Assembly (NCBI RefSeq): GCF_018617385.1
Contig: NZ_JACSKA010000004.1
Location: 62,001 to 126,000, forward strand
Reading direction: 5' to 3'
Source: Exiguobacterium sp018617385
GTDB taxonomy: Bacteria > Bacillota > Bacilli > Exiguobacteriales > Exiguobacteriaceae
DNA: 64,000 nt
Shown: one piece after another, positions 1-7,929 of the stretch
Position numbering within the stretch: position 1 is the first letter of the stretch
Layout: every line of letters begins with the position of its first letter
Notes under the pieces: model-generated
The model's input: only the letters and a program-made list of their open reading frames with translations
Told to the model about the DNA's origin: nothing
The model's database searches: none
Made by a program: the position numbers and the translations under genes

Positions 1-565
1 CCGCATGCGCGAGCAACGTCGTGAGTTGCTCTTTTTGGTCTTGTCTAAGCGCTGTCGCTTTCTTTTCAATCATTCGTTTCCCGCTCGTTGTCAAATAAGG
101 TTGTTCAATCAGTTCGGAAAGTGTTTGAATCAATCCGACGTTCGCTTCGAGCCAAACGTTCATTGAAACGTTCTTCTCAAGCAATAAGGTGCACTTCGCC
201 GCATTGACCCGCTGTACAGACTGACCGAATCGATCACTGTATGATGATGGAAAGTCCGTCAAGATTTTATAAAACTGAGCCGATGCAAAGTCCCCGGCGA
301 GCACTTTTAATTGGCGTGCCAAAGACCCGTTCGGGCTGCTGTTCACTTGGTCGTGTAAATCAAGCGCTTGATGTGCAAAATAGGTTGCCATCACGAGTTG
401 TCGATGCTCAATCGATTCCAAATCAATCATCTCGACCATCCAACGAAGCAATAACATATCGACGGCTGGTACAACCTCGTGTTTCGTCAAATAGGGATGA
501 TTCATACGTGTTTCGATTTGACGAGCAAGGTCTGTGACAACGAATTCATTTGTCAACTGTTCCAT
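1..565 (-). CDS. hepS: Heptaprenyl diphosphate synthase component I, 3' end outside the window
   Basis: Start ATG at 563-565 behind a GAGGGGGG ribosome site. The frame stays open for 188 codons to the window edge, so the C-terminus is missing. The translation contains a Gly-Asp pair followed by an aromatic, Ala/Ser-rich helix (LAGDFASAQFYKIL, about residues 87-100), typical of the small regulatory subunit of the two-component heptaprenyl diphosphate synthase. That enzyme makes the C35 side chain of menaquinone. In B. subtilis hepS also lies just beyond hbs, with folE (mtrA) and mtrB between them. Here those two genes are absent and hepS follows hbs directly, behind a terminator. The family call rests on this motif and on position. 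Confidence 0.8.
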   Translation of the reverse strand, partial: MEQLTNEFVVTDLARQIETRMNHPYLTKHEVVPAVDMLLLRWMVEMIDLESIEHRQLVMATYFAHQALDLHDQVNSSPNGSLARQLKVLAGDFASAQFYKILTDFPSSYSDRFGQSVQRVNAAKCTLLLEKNVSMNVWLEANVGLIQTLSELIEQPYLTTSGKRMIEKKATALRQDQKEQLTTLLAHA

Positions 566-603
566 GCTATCCCCCCTCGTCCACTTCATTGTCATTCTGA
601 CAT

Positions 604-632
604 AGTATAGCACATTTTTGTCACATTCACGT
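604..632 (-). promoter_or_regulatory. Candidate promoter of hepS
   Basis: On the minus strand a TATACT -10 element (604-609) is preceded by TGC, an extended -10 signature. No good -35 is visible at 16-18 bases. It lies between the hbs terminator and the hepS start, so hepS is probably its own transcription unit. Confidence 0.45.
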
Positions 633-654
633 CATTCGAACTCGCAAACCCAAC

Positions 655-678
655 AAAAAAGCCGCCTTTCGGCGACTT
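655..678 (-). terminator. Rho-independent terminator of hbs
   Basis: An AAGTCGCC / GGCGGCTT stem with a GAAA tetraloop is followed by a T run on the minus strand, 13 bases past the hbs stop. Confidence 0.85.
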
Positions 679-690
679 ATGTATTGCAGA

Positions 691-963
691 TTACTTGACC
701 GCATCCTTGAGCGCTTTACCTGCTTTAAATGCAGGAACTTTGCTCGCTGGGATTTCGATATCTTCTTTTGTACGTGGGTTACGACCTTTACGGGCAGCAC
801 GCTCACGAACTTCAAAAGTACCAAAACCGATCAATTGAATTTTCTCACCGTTTTGGAGTGCTTCAGTGATTGATTCAAACGTAGCTTCTACGATTTTCGT
901 TGCTTCTTTTTTAGAAACATCGGCTTTCTCAGTAACAGCTTGGATCAATTCAGTTTTGTTCAT
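691..963 (-). CDS. hbs: DNA-binding protein HU
   Basis: A 90-residue histone-like protein of typical HU length. It binds DNA without strong sequence preference as a homodimer and compacts the nucleoid. The start MNKTELIQAV, the GFGTFEVRERAARKGRNP beta-arm (about residues 46-63) and the lysine-rich C-terminus are textbook HU. The ATG at 963 is preferred over the adjacent GTG at 966 because AGGAGG then sits 9 bases away. It has its own strong promoter and a terminator, so it is monocistronic. In B. subtilis spoIVA lies just upstream of hbs. Here the next upstream gene is the YphF-like lipoprotein. Confidence 0.97.
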   Translation of the reverse strand: MNKTELIQAVTEKADVSKKEATKIVEATFESITEALQNGEKIQLIGFGTFEVRERAARKGRNPRTKEDIEIPASKVPAFKAGKALKDAVK

Positions 964-1001
964 CACGATTCACCTCCTCTCACAGGGAGTTTACGGGATT
1001 A

Positions 1002-1030
1002 ATCATATCGTACAAACGTTGATATGACAA
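1002..1030 (-). promoter_or_regulatory. SigA-type promoter of hbs
   Basis: TTGTCA (1025-1030), exactly 17 bases, then TATGAT (1002-1007) on the minus strand. This is a near-consensus promoter in the gap upstream of hbs. Confidence 0.85.
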
Positions 1031-1072
1031 CATTTTTTGCATGATTTCGCGACATTCACTATCAAAACAGGT

Positions 1073-1783
1073 TCAGTTGTTTAAAAACACGACCTCTCCT
1101 TGTTCATCAATTGTGTATCCTTGCGAATAAGCTGGGGCGAATGGAGCATCTTTATAGAGCAAATAACGAATGTCTTCGCCTATTTCCGGCGACTCATCCG
1201 TCTTTTGAAGCGCTTCCTTCACATCTTCTCGATAGTCTACAAACAGTTGTCCCGTGCCATCCACATAGATCGGAAGTTCACGGTCCGAATAAGGACTTGG
1301 AATGAACGGCTCTTCCGTGACAAAGATTTTATCATAATCGAGCGTGAACTGATTCTTACCTAATGATCCGTCAAATGGGAACTTGCCTTCTTTTGCCCGA
1401 AACGCGTTGATGTTCGTTTGAAGTTGCTGCAACCGCTCAGACACACGCAAGTCAATCAACTTCACAGTCGGTTCCGTCTCCACATCGACGAGGATATATT
1501 GGAACAACCCGCCACCTTCGAAACTATTCGCCGGTGGGTCCGCTAAATAACCGGGCACGAGACGAGCGAATTCAACTGGGTAACGCTCCATGAGAGGCGT
1601 TTCCGCCGGTTTTGTTTTGATTGGTAATACCCCAGATTGCTCACGATAGGCATCGACCGCACTTTGTACCGTATTCAATTGATCTTCATACGGGATATTG
1701 TTGGCCCGTTCTGAATCAGGAAACATACATCCAGCTAACAGTGTCGTCAAAATCAAACTGATAGCGACAATCTTTTTTTTCAT
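1073..1783 (-). CDS. YphF-like lipoprotein of unknown function
   Basis: A 236-residue protein starting MKKKIVAISL with a signal peptide and a lipobox (LLAGC, Cys19). It should be exported and lipid-anchored on the outer face of the membrane. The mature part is soluble, acidic and without a motif I can assign. The start at 1783 is set by GGAGG nine bases upstream, and this site overlaps the stop codon of the gene before it, implying translational coupling. The position between hbs and gpsA matches B. subtilis yphF. Any role is unknown. Confidence 0.75.
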   Translation of the reverse strand: MKKKIVAISLILTTLLAGCMFPDSERANNIPYEDQLNTVQSAVDAYREQSGVLPIKTKPAETPLMERYPVEFARLVPGYLADPPANSFEGGGLFQYILVDVETEPTVKLIDLRVSERLQQLQTNINAFRAKEGKFPFDGSLGKNQFTLDYDKIFVTEEPFIPSPYSDRELPIYVDGTGQLFVDYREDVKEALQKTDESPEIGEDIRYLLYKDAPFAPAYSQGYTIDEQGEVVFLNN

Positions 1784-1788
1784 CACGT

Positions 1789-1989
1789 TTATCCTCCAGT
1801 CGGTCCTGAGACGACGACAAAAATCATGATAACAGTCCCAAATAAGAAAATGATGAAGGCAATCAGTCTGACGAGCGTGGCGAACCAACCGCTCAGTTTC
1901 GTATGACTGAGTGCGACCATTAATGCAGCGATGGCGAAAGCCCCGATCCCTGCGAATGATATCCACATTTTAATGAGTGACGGTGTCAC
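1789..1989 (-). CDS. YphE-like small membrane protein (DUF2768)
   Basis: A 66-residue protein with two hydrophobic helices (about residues 9-27 and 37-59) and almost no loops. The GTG start at 1989 follows a GGGGGA ribosome site. Size, topology and the place between gpsA and the YphF-like lipoprotein match YphE of B. subtilis, a DUF2768 protein of unknown function. Its stop overlaps the ribosome site of the lipoprotein gene, so the two are probably translated together. The family call rests mainly on synteny. Confidence 0.7.
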   Translation of the reverse strand: MTPSLIKMWISFAGIGAFAIAALMVALSHTKLSGWFATLVRLIAFIIFLFGTVIMIFVVVSGPTGG

Positions 1990-2035
1990 GTCTATCCCCC
2001 TACTTTCTCTATGTTCTCCAGAATTCAAGTTTAGC

Positions 2036-2077
2036 AAAAAAAAGCGAGGAACTGAACGAAAACGTCAGCTCCTCTCT
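2036..2077 (-). terminator. Rho-independent terminator of gpsA
   Basis: A long stem (GAGGAGCTGACG with a slightly imperfect partner) and a TTTT loop are followed by eight T on the minus strand. Confidence 0.85.
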
Positions 2078-2085
2078 CAATCTGT

Positions 2086-3111
2086 CTATTCTTCAAAATG
2101 GAAAACTTGTTCCATCTCGTGTTTTTGCGGGCGTCTCATCAATTTCTTCACTTCATCATGAGGACTTTTCCCTTCAAACAACACGTTATAGAGCGCCTCT
2201 GTGATCGGCATCTCCACACCTGCCTCTTTCGCAAGGGAGTGGGCCGCTTCACAGGCGCGGACGCCCTCGACGACCATTCCCATGTTCCCGAGAACGTCTT
2301 CTAACTTTTCACCACGCCCGATGGCGTTACCGGCTCGCCAGTTACGGCTATGTTGTGACGTCGCTGTCACAATCAAGTCTCCGATTCCTGTCAATCCTGA
2401 GAACGAGGCCGGGTTCGCTCCAAGCTTCACGCCAAGTCGCGCAATTTCTACAATCCCACGAGTCATGAGGGCAGCTTTCGCGTTGTCCCCATAACCGAGT
2501 CCATCCGTCATACCTGCCGCTAGAGCGATGATATTTTTCAGTGCTCCGCCGTACTCGGCTCCTACGACGTCAGAATTCAAGTACACGCGGAACTGATCGT
2601 TTGTGAGGAGCTCCTGCACTTCATCCGCGACATCAAGGTCAGCACATGCGATCGTGATGGTCGTCGGTTTTCGGACCGCAACCTCTTCAGCATGAGTCGG
2701 TCCTGTCAATACACCGATTGCCCGACGTTTTGCCGGTTCGATTTCTTCGGCGATGATTTCTGAAAGACGCTTATGCGTTTTCGGTTCGATCCCCTTCGCG
2801 GCATGAACGATGGTGACAGGTTCCGTCAACAAGGTGTTCAATTCCTTCGAGACAGGACGAATCGCCGAACTCGGGACGACGAGAAAAACGATACTTCGAC
2901 CGTCTAACGCCTCTTTCAAGTTCGTCGTCGCACGAATGGATTCAGGTAATGGCGCGTCTTTCAAATAAAACGAGTTCGTATGTGACGAGTTGATTTCATC
3001 CACATGTTCTTGTTCACGTCCATAGAGCAGGACATCATGGCCATTATCTGCTAACACGAGCGAGATGGCCGTTCCCCAGCTCCCTGCTCCGATGACAGCT
3101 ACGTTTGCCAT
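2086..3111 (-). CDS. gpsA: Glycerol-3-phosphate dehydrogenase [NAD(P)+]
   Basis: A 341-residue cytoplasmic enzyme that reduces dihydroxyacetone phosphate to sn-glycerol 3-phosphate, the backbone for phospholipids. The Rossmann motif GAGSWG is at residues 8-13, GPTHAEE at about 137-143, and the catalytic lysine in the GGALKN segment at about 192. Length is normal. The ATG at 3111 is preferred because the GTG at 3120 lies inside the GGGGGTG ribosome site. It follows der by a few bases, as in B. subtilis, and together with plsC nearby gives a local phospholipid theme. Confidence 0.95.
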   Translation of the reverse strand: MANVAVIGAGSWGTAISLVLADNGHDVLLYGREQEHVDEINSSHTNSFYLKDAPLPESIRATTNLKEALDGRSIVFLVVPSSAIRPVSKELNTLLTEPVTIVHAAKGIEPKTHKRLSEIIAEEIEPAKRRAIGVLTGPTHAEEVAVRKPTTITIACADLDVADEVQELLTNDQFRVYLNSDVVGAEYGGALKNIIALAAGMTDGLGYGDNAKAALMTRGIVEIARLGVKLGANPASFSGLTGIGDLIVTATSQHSRNWRAGNAIGRGEKLEDVLGNMGMVVEGVRACEAAHSLAKEAGVEMPITEALYNVLFEGKSPHDEVKKLMRRPQKHEMEQVFHFEE

Positions 3112-3128
3112 AAGTGGCACCCCCGTTA

Positions 3129-4439
3129 TTAGTTTTTCTGACGAGCCACGATGTGAATCGGTGTCCCGGTGAAGTCAAATGCTTTACGGATTTGATTCTC
3201 TAAATAACGTTTATACGAAAAATGCAACAACTCAGGATCGTTGACGAACAAGACGAACGTCGGCGGCTCGATGGCCACTTGAGTTGCGTAGTTGATCTTC
3301 AATCGTTGTCCTTTATCCGTCGGTGTCGGATTCATCGCAACCGCATCGACGATGACATCGTTCAACACGCTCGTCGAGATTCGACGGCGATGTGTTTCAG
3401 CCACTTGTTTGATGACAGGCAACAATGTCTGTAAGCGTTTTGACGTGAGCGCTGATAAGAAGACAACCGGCGCATAGTCGAGGAATAAGAATTCTTGACG
3501 AATCTTCTCTTCCATCTTCTTCATCGTCTTATCATCTTTTTCGACGGCATCCCATTTATTGACGACGATAACAATCGCCTTCCCGGCTTCATGCGCGAGA
3601 CCAGCGACACGCTTGTCTTGCTCGATGATTCCTTCTTCCCCGTCGAGGACGACGAGAACCACGTTCGAGCGTTCAATCGCCTTTTGTGCGCGCATGACGC
3701 TATAGCGCTCTGTCGATTCATATACTTTCCCGCGTTTACGCATACCTGCCGTGTCAATGATGACGTACTCTTGTCCGTCACGTGTGAACGGTGTATCAAT
3801 CGCATCGCGAGTCGTACCCGCAATGTTTGAGACGATGACACGCTCTTCACCTAGGATTGAGTTCGTCAAGCTTGATTTCCCTACGTTCGGGCGACCGATC
3901 AACGAGAACTGAATCACGTCTTCGTTGTATTCGTACTCGTCTTTTTCTGGAGCGAGTTCAAATACTTGGTCGAGTAAGTCACCGAGTCCTAACCCGTGTG
4001 TACCCGAGATCGGGAACGGATCTCCAAATCCGAGAGAATAAAACTCATACATGAGATCTCGCATTTCAAAGTTATCGACTTTGTTGACGGCAAGGACGAT
4101 CGGTTTGTTCGAACGGAACAACAAGTTCGCGACTTCTTCATCAGCCGCCGTGATCCCTTCACGTCCATTCACCATGAAGATGATGACGTCCGCTTCATCG
4201 ATTGCGAGTTCCGCCTGATGACGCATTTGAACGAGCAACGGCTCGTCCCCTACTTCGATCCCACCTGTATCAATTAAATGGAACTTACGGTTGAGCCACT
4301 CTCCTGTGCCGTAAATACGGTCACGTGTGACACCCGGTTTATCATCGACGATCGAGACACGATCACCGATGATACGGTTAAAAATTGTGGATTTTCCGAT
4401 ATTCGGACGGCCAACGATGGCCACTACTGGAATTCCCAT
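3129..4439 (-). CDS. der: Ribosome-assembly GTPase Der (EngA)
   Basis: A 436-residue essential GTPase for maturation of the 50S subunit. Two tandem G domains are visible: GRPNIGKS (10-17), DTGG (57-60) and NKVD (119-122), then GRPNVGKS (182-189), DTAG (229-232) and NKWD (294-297). A KH-like C-terminal domain follows. The DTGG in the first domain is usual for this family. It heads a transcription unit with gpsA, starting from the promoter at 4505-4533. Confidence 0.97.
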   Translation of the reverse strand: MGIPVVAIVGRPNIGKSTIFNRIIGDRVSIVDDKPGVTRDRIYGTGEWLNRKFHLIDTGGIEVGDEPLLVQMRHQAELAIDEADVIIFMVNGREGITAADEEVANLLFRSNKPIVLAVNKVDNFEMRDLMYEFYSLGFGDPFPISGTHGLGLGDLLDQVFELAPEKDEYEYNEDVIQFSLIGRPNVGKSSLTNSILGEERVIVSNIAGTTRDAIDTPFTRDGQEYVIIDTAGMRKRGKVYESTERYSVMRAQKAIERSNVVLVVLDGEEGIIEQDKRVAGLAHEAGKAIVIVVNKWDAVEKDDKTMKKMEEKIRQEFLFLDYAPVVFLSALTSKRLQTLLPVIKQVAETHRRRISTSVLNDVIVDAVAMNPTPTDKGQRLKINYATQVAIEPPTFVLFVNDPELLHFSYKRYLENQIRKAFDFTGTPIHIVARQKN

Positions 4440-4504
4440 AACAACACCTCACTAACTTTCTATCAAAATTTCATCATTTCATCATTTCGAAACGCAACTT
4501 ACCT

Positions 4505-4533
4505 ATCATATCACAGGCAAAATTAAGTGACCA
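4505..4533 (-). promoter_or_regulatory. Promoter of der-gpsA
   Basis: TGGTCA (4528-4533), 17 bases, TATGAT (4505-4510) with TGA directly before it (extended -10). It lies between the terminator of the S1-protein gene and the start of der. Confidence 0.7.
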
Positions 4534-4536
4534 TAC

Positions 4537-4565
4537 AAAAAGAAGCGGGAGCATGACTCCCGCTT
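4537..4565 (-). terminator. Terminator of the S1-repeat protein gene
   Basis: A 9-bp perfect AAGCGGGAG / CTCCCGCTT stem is followed by TCTTTTT on the minus strand. Confidence 0.88.
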
Positions 4566-4576
4566 GAACGATCATC

Positions 4577-5725
4577 TTATTTAGAGTCGTCCGAAGAATC
4601 ATCACCTGTCAATTCCGAGACAGAGAATCCTCCTTGGTCGCTATATTCATCAAGCAACGCTTGATCATCATCTTGACGAGTCGGTTCAGATGATTCGAGC
4701 GCACGCATCGACAATGAGATTTTCTTATCATCGAGATGAACATCTAGCACTTTCACCTTCACTTCTTGGCCTTCTGACAAGACTTCAGACGGCGTCGCGA
4801 TGTGACGGTTCGCAATTTGCGAGATGTGAAGCAAACCTTCCACTTGTGGTGCGACTTCGACGAACGCACCAAACGTCACGAGGCGTTTGACGGTTCCTTC
4901 GATGACATCCCCCGGTTGGATCTTCCCTTCGATGGTTTCCCATGGACCAGGTTGTGTCTCTTTGATGGAAAGTTTTACTTTTTCATTATCTAAGTCGAGC
5001 CCGAGTACTTTCACTTTGACGCGGTCGCCTTCAGTTACGACATCGCTCGGCTTCTCGACACGGCTATGAGCCATTTCCGAGATGTGAACGAGACCGTCCA
5101 CGCCACCGATATCGACGAACGCACCGAAATCAGTCAATCGTTGGACCGTTCCTTCGATTACTTGTCCGACTTCAAGCGATTCGAGCGTTTCCGATTTCTT
5201 CGCGCTCATCTCTTCTTCGACAACTGCTTTATGTGACAAGATGACGCGATTTTTTTCGCGGTCAATCTCGACGACTTTTACGGTAATTGGGTTGTTCAAG
5301 TATGACGAGAAGTCTTCGACGAAGTGACTTTCGACAAGGGATGCAGGGATAAATCCACGGATTCCAATATCGACGACAAGACCACCTTTGACCTTATCTT
5401 TCACCATCACTTCAAACACTTCACCCGATTCGAATTTTTCAACGATCCGATCCCATGCTGCTTCGGCATCGACGTCTTTTTTCGAAACGACTACTTCTTC
5501 GTCCGTGACCTTTTTCACTTTGACACGAATCTCGTCGTTCACTTGGAGTGATTCGTTTAAATCGTCTAGATGCATGCTTGATACTTCGCTAATTGGCAAA
5601 ATCGCTTCGGTCTTATAACCGATATCGATTAGCGCTTGCTTATCCTCGATTTTGACGACTGTTCCGGTCACAATTTGACCACGATTAATTTCAAAATCAG
5701 GCATATCTTTCATTTCTTCGACCAT
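4577..5725 (-). CDS. rpsA: S1-repeat RNA-binding protein (YpfD / RpsA-like)
   Basis: A 382-residue protein with four S1 (OB-fold) RNA-binding domains at about residues 15-84, 101-166, 186-255 and 271-341. Domains three and four carry the full FGAFV signature. It lacks the two extra repeats of proteobacterial ribosomal protein S1 and is the same length as B. subtilis YpfD. That protein is a homologue of S1 whose ribosomal role is not settled in Firmicutes. The acidic C-terminal tail is Asp/Ser rich. It stands alone between a leader hairpin and its own terminator. Confidence 0.9.
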   Translation of the reverse strand: MVEEMKDMPDFEINRGQIVTGTVVKIEDKQALIDIGYKTEAILPISEVSSMHLDDLNESLQVNDEIRVKVKKVTDEEVVVSKKDVDAEAAWDRIVEKFESGEVFEVMVKDKVKGGLVVDIGIRGFIPASLVESHFVEDFSSYLNNPITVKVVEIDREKNRVILSHKAVVEEEMSAKKSETLESLEVGQVIEGTVQRLTDFGAFVDIGGVDGLVHISEMAHSRVEKPSDVVTEGDRVKVKVLGLDLDNEKVKLSIKETQPGPWETIEGKIQPGDVIEGTVKRLVTFGAFVEVAPQVEGLLHISQIANRHIATPSEVLSEGQEVKVKVLDVHLDDKKISLSMRALESSEPTRQDDDQALLDEYSDQGGFSVSELTGDDSSDDSK

Positions 5726-5752
5726 TCCAACACTACCCCCTCACGATGAGTA

Positions 5753-5775
5753 CAAAAAGGAGCGCCAAAGGCGCT
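5753..5775 (-). terminator. Hairpin with T run in front of the S1-repeat gene
   Basis: AGCGCC-TTT-GGCGCT followed by CCTTTTT on the minus strand, 11 bases before the GAGGGGG ribosome site. A TATACT element at 5783-5788 would start a transcript almost at the base of this stem. It may end the cmk-plsC transcript, act as a leader attenuator, or cap the 5' end of the mRNA. Confidence 0.65.
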
Positions 5776-5782
5776 TACACCT

Positions 5783-5817
5783 AGTATAAATCTCTTATAA
5801 TTCCGAGAATTTGTCAA
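5783..5817 (-). promoter_or_regulatory. Possible promoter region of the S1-repeat gene
   Basis: A perfect TTGACA (5812-5817) and a good TATACT (5783-5788) are present on the minus strand, but they are 23 bases apart and cannot pair as one promoter. A promoter here is likely. Its exact elements are not resolved. Confidence 0.4.
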
Positions 5818-5879
5818 GGCGTTATGAAGATTGTACCTCTATTGAAAGAAGTTTAAACCTCAATTCCACAATCCGTTTT

Positions 5880-6503
5880 TCACTTCGTGAATGAGTGCTT
5901 CAAGTAGAGGTCGGCAATCGTATCCATGATCAAGTCGGCCGCCTCTTGTGCACTCGCCTTGCGTGCTTTCAGTTCTGACAAGTCGATCGGCTTCCCGATG
6001 ACGACACGGAGTTTCGCGCGAAACTTATACTTTCCAATGATGGCGATCGGTAAAATGTGCGCATCCGAACGCATCGCGAAGAATCCGACACCAGCTTGCG
6101 CTTTCCCGAGCGTACCGTCTTTCGAACGTGTTCCTTCAGGAAAAATAGAGATGACTTCATCCTCTTTCAACTTTTGAAGCACGACACGAAGTGCTTGTCG
6201 GTCACCTTCTCCACGAGACACTGGAATTTGACCCGCCCGATTCAAGATGTGCTTCAGTACCGGGACACTAAAAAGTTCTTTCTTCGCAAAAAAGCGAAGG
6301 GGACGCTGCTTTGGAATCGCACAGGCGAGTAATACCGGATCCCAATTTGACTGATGGTTCGAACAGACGAGAATCGACCCGTCCATCGGAACGTTCTCCC
6401 GTCCGATGAATTCGACCCGAAACGATGCTCGTTGAATGACGTTCACGACAGCTCTCGCTAATCGATACATGCCGAACGGTCCATTGTTCAATGGCTTACT
6501 CAT
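5880..6503 (-). CDS. plsC: 1-acyl-sn-glycerol-3-phosphate acyltransferase
   Basis: A 207-residue membrane-associated acyltransferase that acylates lysophosphatidic acid to phosphatidic acid. The catalytic HX4D is NHQSNWD (His50, Asp55), and the substrate-binding FPEGTR is at about 121-126. Length is typical. It overlaps cmk by the four bases ATGA, so the two are co-translated. In B. subtilis plsC is elsewhere, but the cmk-plsC-S1 protein order is common in related genera. Confidence 0.93.
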   Translation of the reverse strand: MSKPLNNGPFGMYRLARAVVNVIQRASFRVEFIGRENVPMDGSILVCSNHQSNWDPVLLACAIPKQRPLRFFAKKELFSVPVLKHILNRAGQIPVSRGEGDRQALRVVLQKLKEDEVISIFPEGTRSKDGTLGKAQAGVGFFAMRSDAHILPIAIIGKYKFRAKLRVVIGKPIDLSELKARKASAQEAADLIMDTIADLYLKHSFTK

Positions 6504-7174
6504 GCTTTCACCTCTTCAATTAATCGTTCAATCGCTTGAACAACTCCGTCAATGGATAACGTCGTCGTATCGAGGAAATGGGCATCCTCTGCTTGACGTA
6601 AAGGTGCCACCTCACGTTCCGAATCGCGTTTGTCACGAAGCGCAATCTCTTCGATCAGTTGTTCATAGTCGCTCGGGATGCCTTTCGAGACATTTTCTTC
6701 ATGGCGACGACGGGCACGTTCTTCGACCGAAGCGGTCATGAACACTTTTAAGTCGGCATTTGGCAAGACATGTGTCCCGATATCGCGGCCGTCCATGACG
6801 ACACCGCCTTCTTTAGCCAAATCACGTTGAAGGTCCATCAAGGCATCACGCACTTCAGGTTGACGTGCGACGAAACTGACGTTATTCGTCACTTCGCTTG
6901 AGCGAATGACAGATGTCACCTCTTCTTCGCCGTCAAAAACGCGTTGTCCCTCTTCAGACGGGACGAGACGAAGTGACATGTTCTCAATCATCTGAGCAAG
7001 TGCAGGTCCGTCCTCGAGCGCAATCCCTTCATTCAAGGCGCGATACGTCACGGCCCGATAGATTGCACCGGTATCGATGTACACATACCCTAATTGTTTC
7101 GCAAGCGACTTGGCAATCGTACTTTTCCCGGCACCCGCCGGTCCATCTAAAGCAATTTGTAATGATTTTTTCAT
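6500..7174 (-). CDS. cmk: Cytidylate kinase
   Basis: A 224-residue cytoplasmic kinase that phosphorylates CMP and dCMP. The P-loop GPAGAGKS is at residues 11-18, followed by the DTGAIYRAVT substrate segment at about 35-44 and GRDIGTHVLPNA at about 129-140, all typical. The only sensible start is the ATG at 7174. The AGGAGG site lies 32 bases upstream, and the intervening stretch folds into a hairpin that would bring it to 8 bases (see findings). It overlaps plsC by four bases. Confidence 0.96.
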   Translation of the reverse strand: MKKSLQIALDGPAGAGKSTIAKSLAKQLGYVYIDTGAIYRAVTYRALNEGIALEDGPALAQMIENMSLRLVPSEEGQRVFDGEEEVTSVIRSSEVTNNVSFVARQPEVRDALMDLQRDLAKEGGVVMDGRDIGTHVLPNADLKVFMTASVEERARRRHEENVSKGIPSDYEQLIEEIALRDKRDSEREVAPLRQAEDAHFLDTTTLSIDGVVQAIERLIEEVKA

Positions 7175-7181
7175 ACAAAAC

Positions 7182-7205
7182 GGGTATCGAGTGTTCCCGA
7201 TACCC
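7182..7205 (-). promoter_or_regulatory. Hairpin between the cmk ribosome-binding site and its start codon
   Basis: On the minus strand GGGTATCG (7198-7205) pairs perfectly with CGATACCC (7182-7189) around an 8-base loop. The AGGAGG is at 7207-7212, one base before the stem. The ATG follows the stem after GTTTTGT. A second stem (TCTCGG / CCGAGA, about 7215-7232) lies just upstream of the ribosome site. Confidence 0.75.
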
Positions 7206-7234
7206 TCCTCCTCTCGGTCAATAATCCCGAGAAC

Positions 7235-7263
7235 ATCATAACAGTTTTTTATCTTGAAGAAAA
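7235..7263 (-). promoter_or_regulatory. Candidate promoter of cmk-plsC
   Basis: TATGAT (7235-7240) preceded by TGT (extended -10) at the 3' end of the PilZ gene. The -35 region (TTTTCT) is weak. Transcription would begin near 7228, giving a leader of about 55 bases that holds the hairpins. Confidence 0.5.
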
Positions 7264-7914
7264 TACAGACCCTGTCCGCTTTCGCGCTTCAAGCTGAACA
7301 CGGAAGCAGTATCGCAAAATCGTCTCTTGGTCACGAGGGGTCAAATCTTCGAATGCCAAAGAGAGTTCTTGCTTCACTTCCTGCTTATGTACGCGCACAA
7401 GGCGGCTTTTTATACGGAAGAGCTGAGGTGAACCTTGCTCGTCTTCAATCCGAAACACGACAACCAAGGATTCATCCACTTCGACCGGGGCACGGTTCGC
7501 GATGATTTTCATCCCACCTGCCGAGACGTCGAGGGATGTCGTTTCAAACGATTCGAAACTTTCCCCATCGGCTGCAAGAACGGTCACGTCAATCATTTCT
7601 GGAACACGTAAATATTCACGACGCTGAATCCGCTTGATTTTCTTCTCGTCTGGCAAATTGAACGCATAACGTAATGTCATTTGGGCATCGCTGATCCGTT
7701 TCACGATTTTCGTGTCGAACGCGAACAGTTGATTGTCTCCTTGGAAGAAAAAGACCCGCATGGCCTCCTCTTCGTGTAAAAAAAACGTTTTGAGCGTCGT
7801 CATGTCACTTGGTGACTCAATCCATACGACTTGATCGGTGATGGCCGCAATTTTCGTTTTCCCCTCCGCACGCCCTTCCACTTCGATTCTCAATTCTTGA
7901 CCTTCTTTTAACAT
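7249..7914 (-). CDS. motI: Cyclic di-GMP receptor with YcgR-N and PilZ domains (YpfA/MotI)
   Basis: A 221-residue cytoplasmic protein with an N-terminal YcgR-like beta domain (about 1-90) and a PilZ domain. The c-di-GMP motifs are complete: RxxxR as R99-E-Y-L-R103 and DxSAGG as D129-V-S-A-G-G134. In B. subtilis the homologue MotI (DgrA, YpfA) binds c-di-GMP and brakes the flagellar stator. That role is inferred here from motif and synteny. It follows prsW by 15 bases, probably in one operon. B. subtilis carries the spore-germination genes ypeB and sleB between these two. Confidence 0.85.
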   Translation of the reverse strand: MLKEGQELRIEVEGRAEGKTKIAAITDQVVWIESPSDMTTLKTFFLHEEEAMRVFFFQGDNQLFAFDTKIVKRISDAQMTLRYAFNLPDEKKIKRIQRREYLRVPEMIDVTVLAADGESFESFETTSLDVSAGGMKIIANRAPVEVDESLVVVFRIEDEQGSPQLFRIKSRLVRVHKQEVKQELSLAFEDLTPRDQETILRYCFRVQLEARKRTGSVFSSR

Positions 7915-7929
7915 TCTGACTCTTCCCCT

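Noticed and set aside
1073..1966. A 297-residue version of the YphF-like protein
   Set aside because: The first 61 codons overlap the YphE-like gene and have no ribosome site; the lipoprotein signal starts at 1783.
4470..4500. ATTTCATC tandem repeats before der as a repeat locus
   Set aside because: Only two to three imperfect units; best explained by chance in an AT-rich leader.
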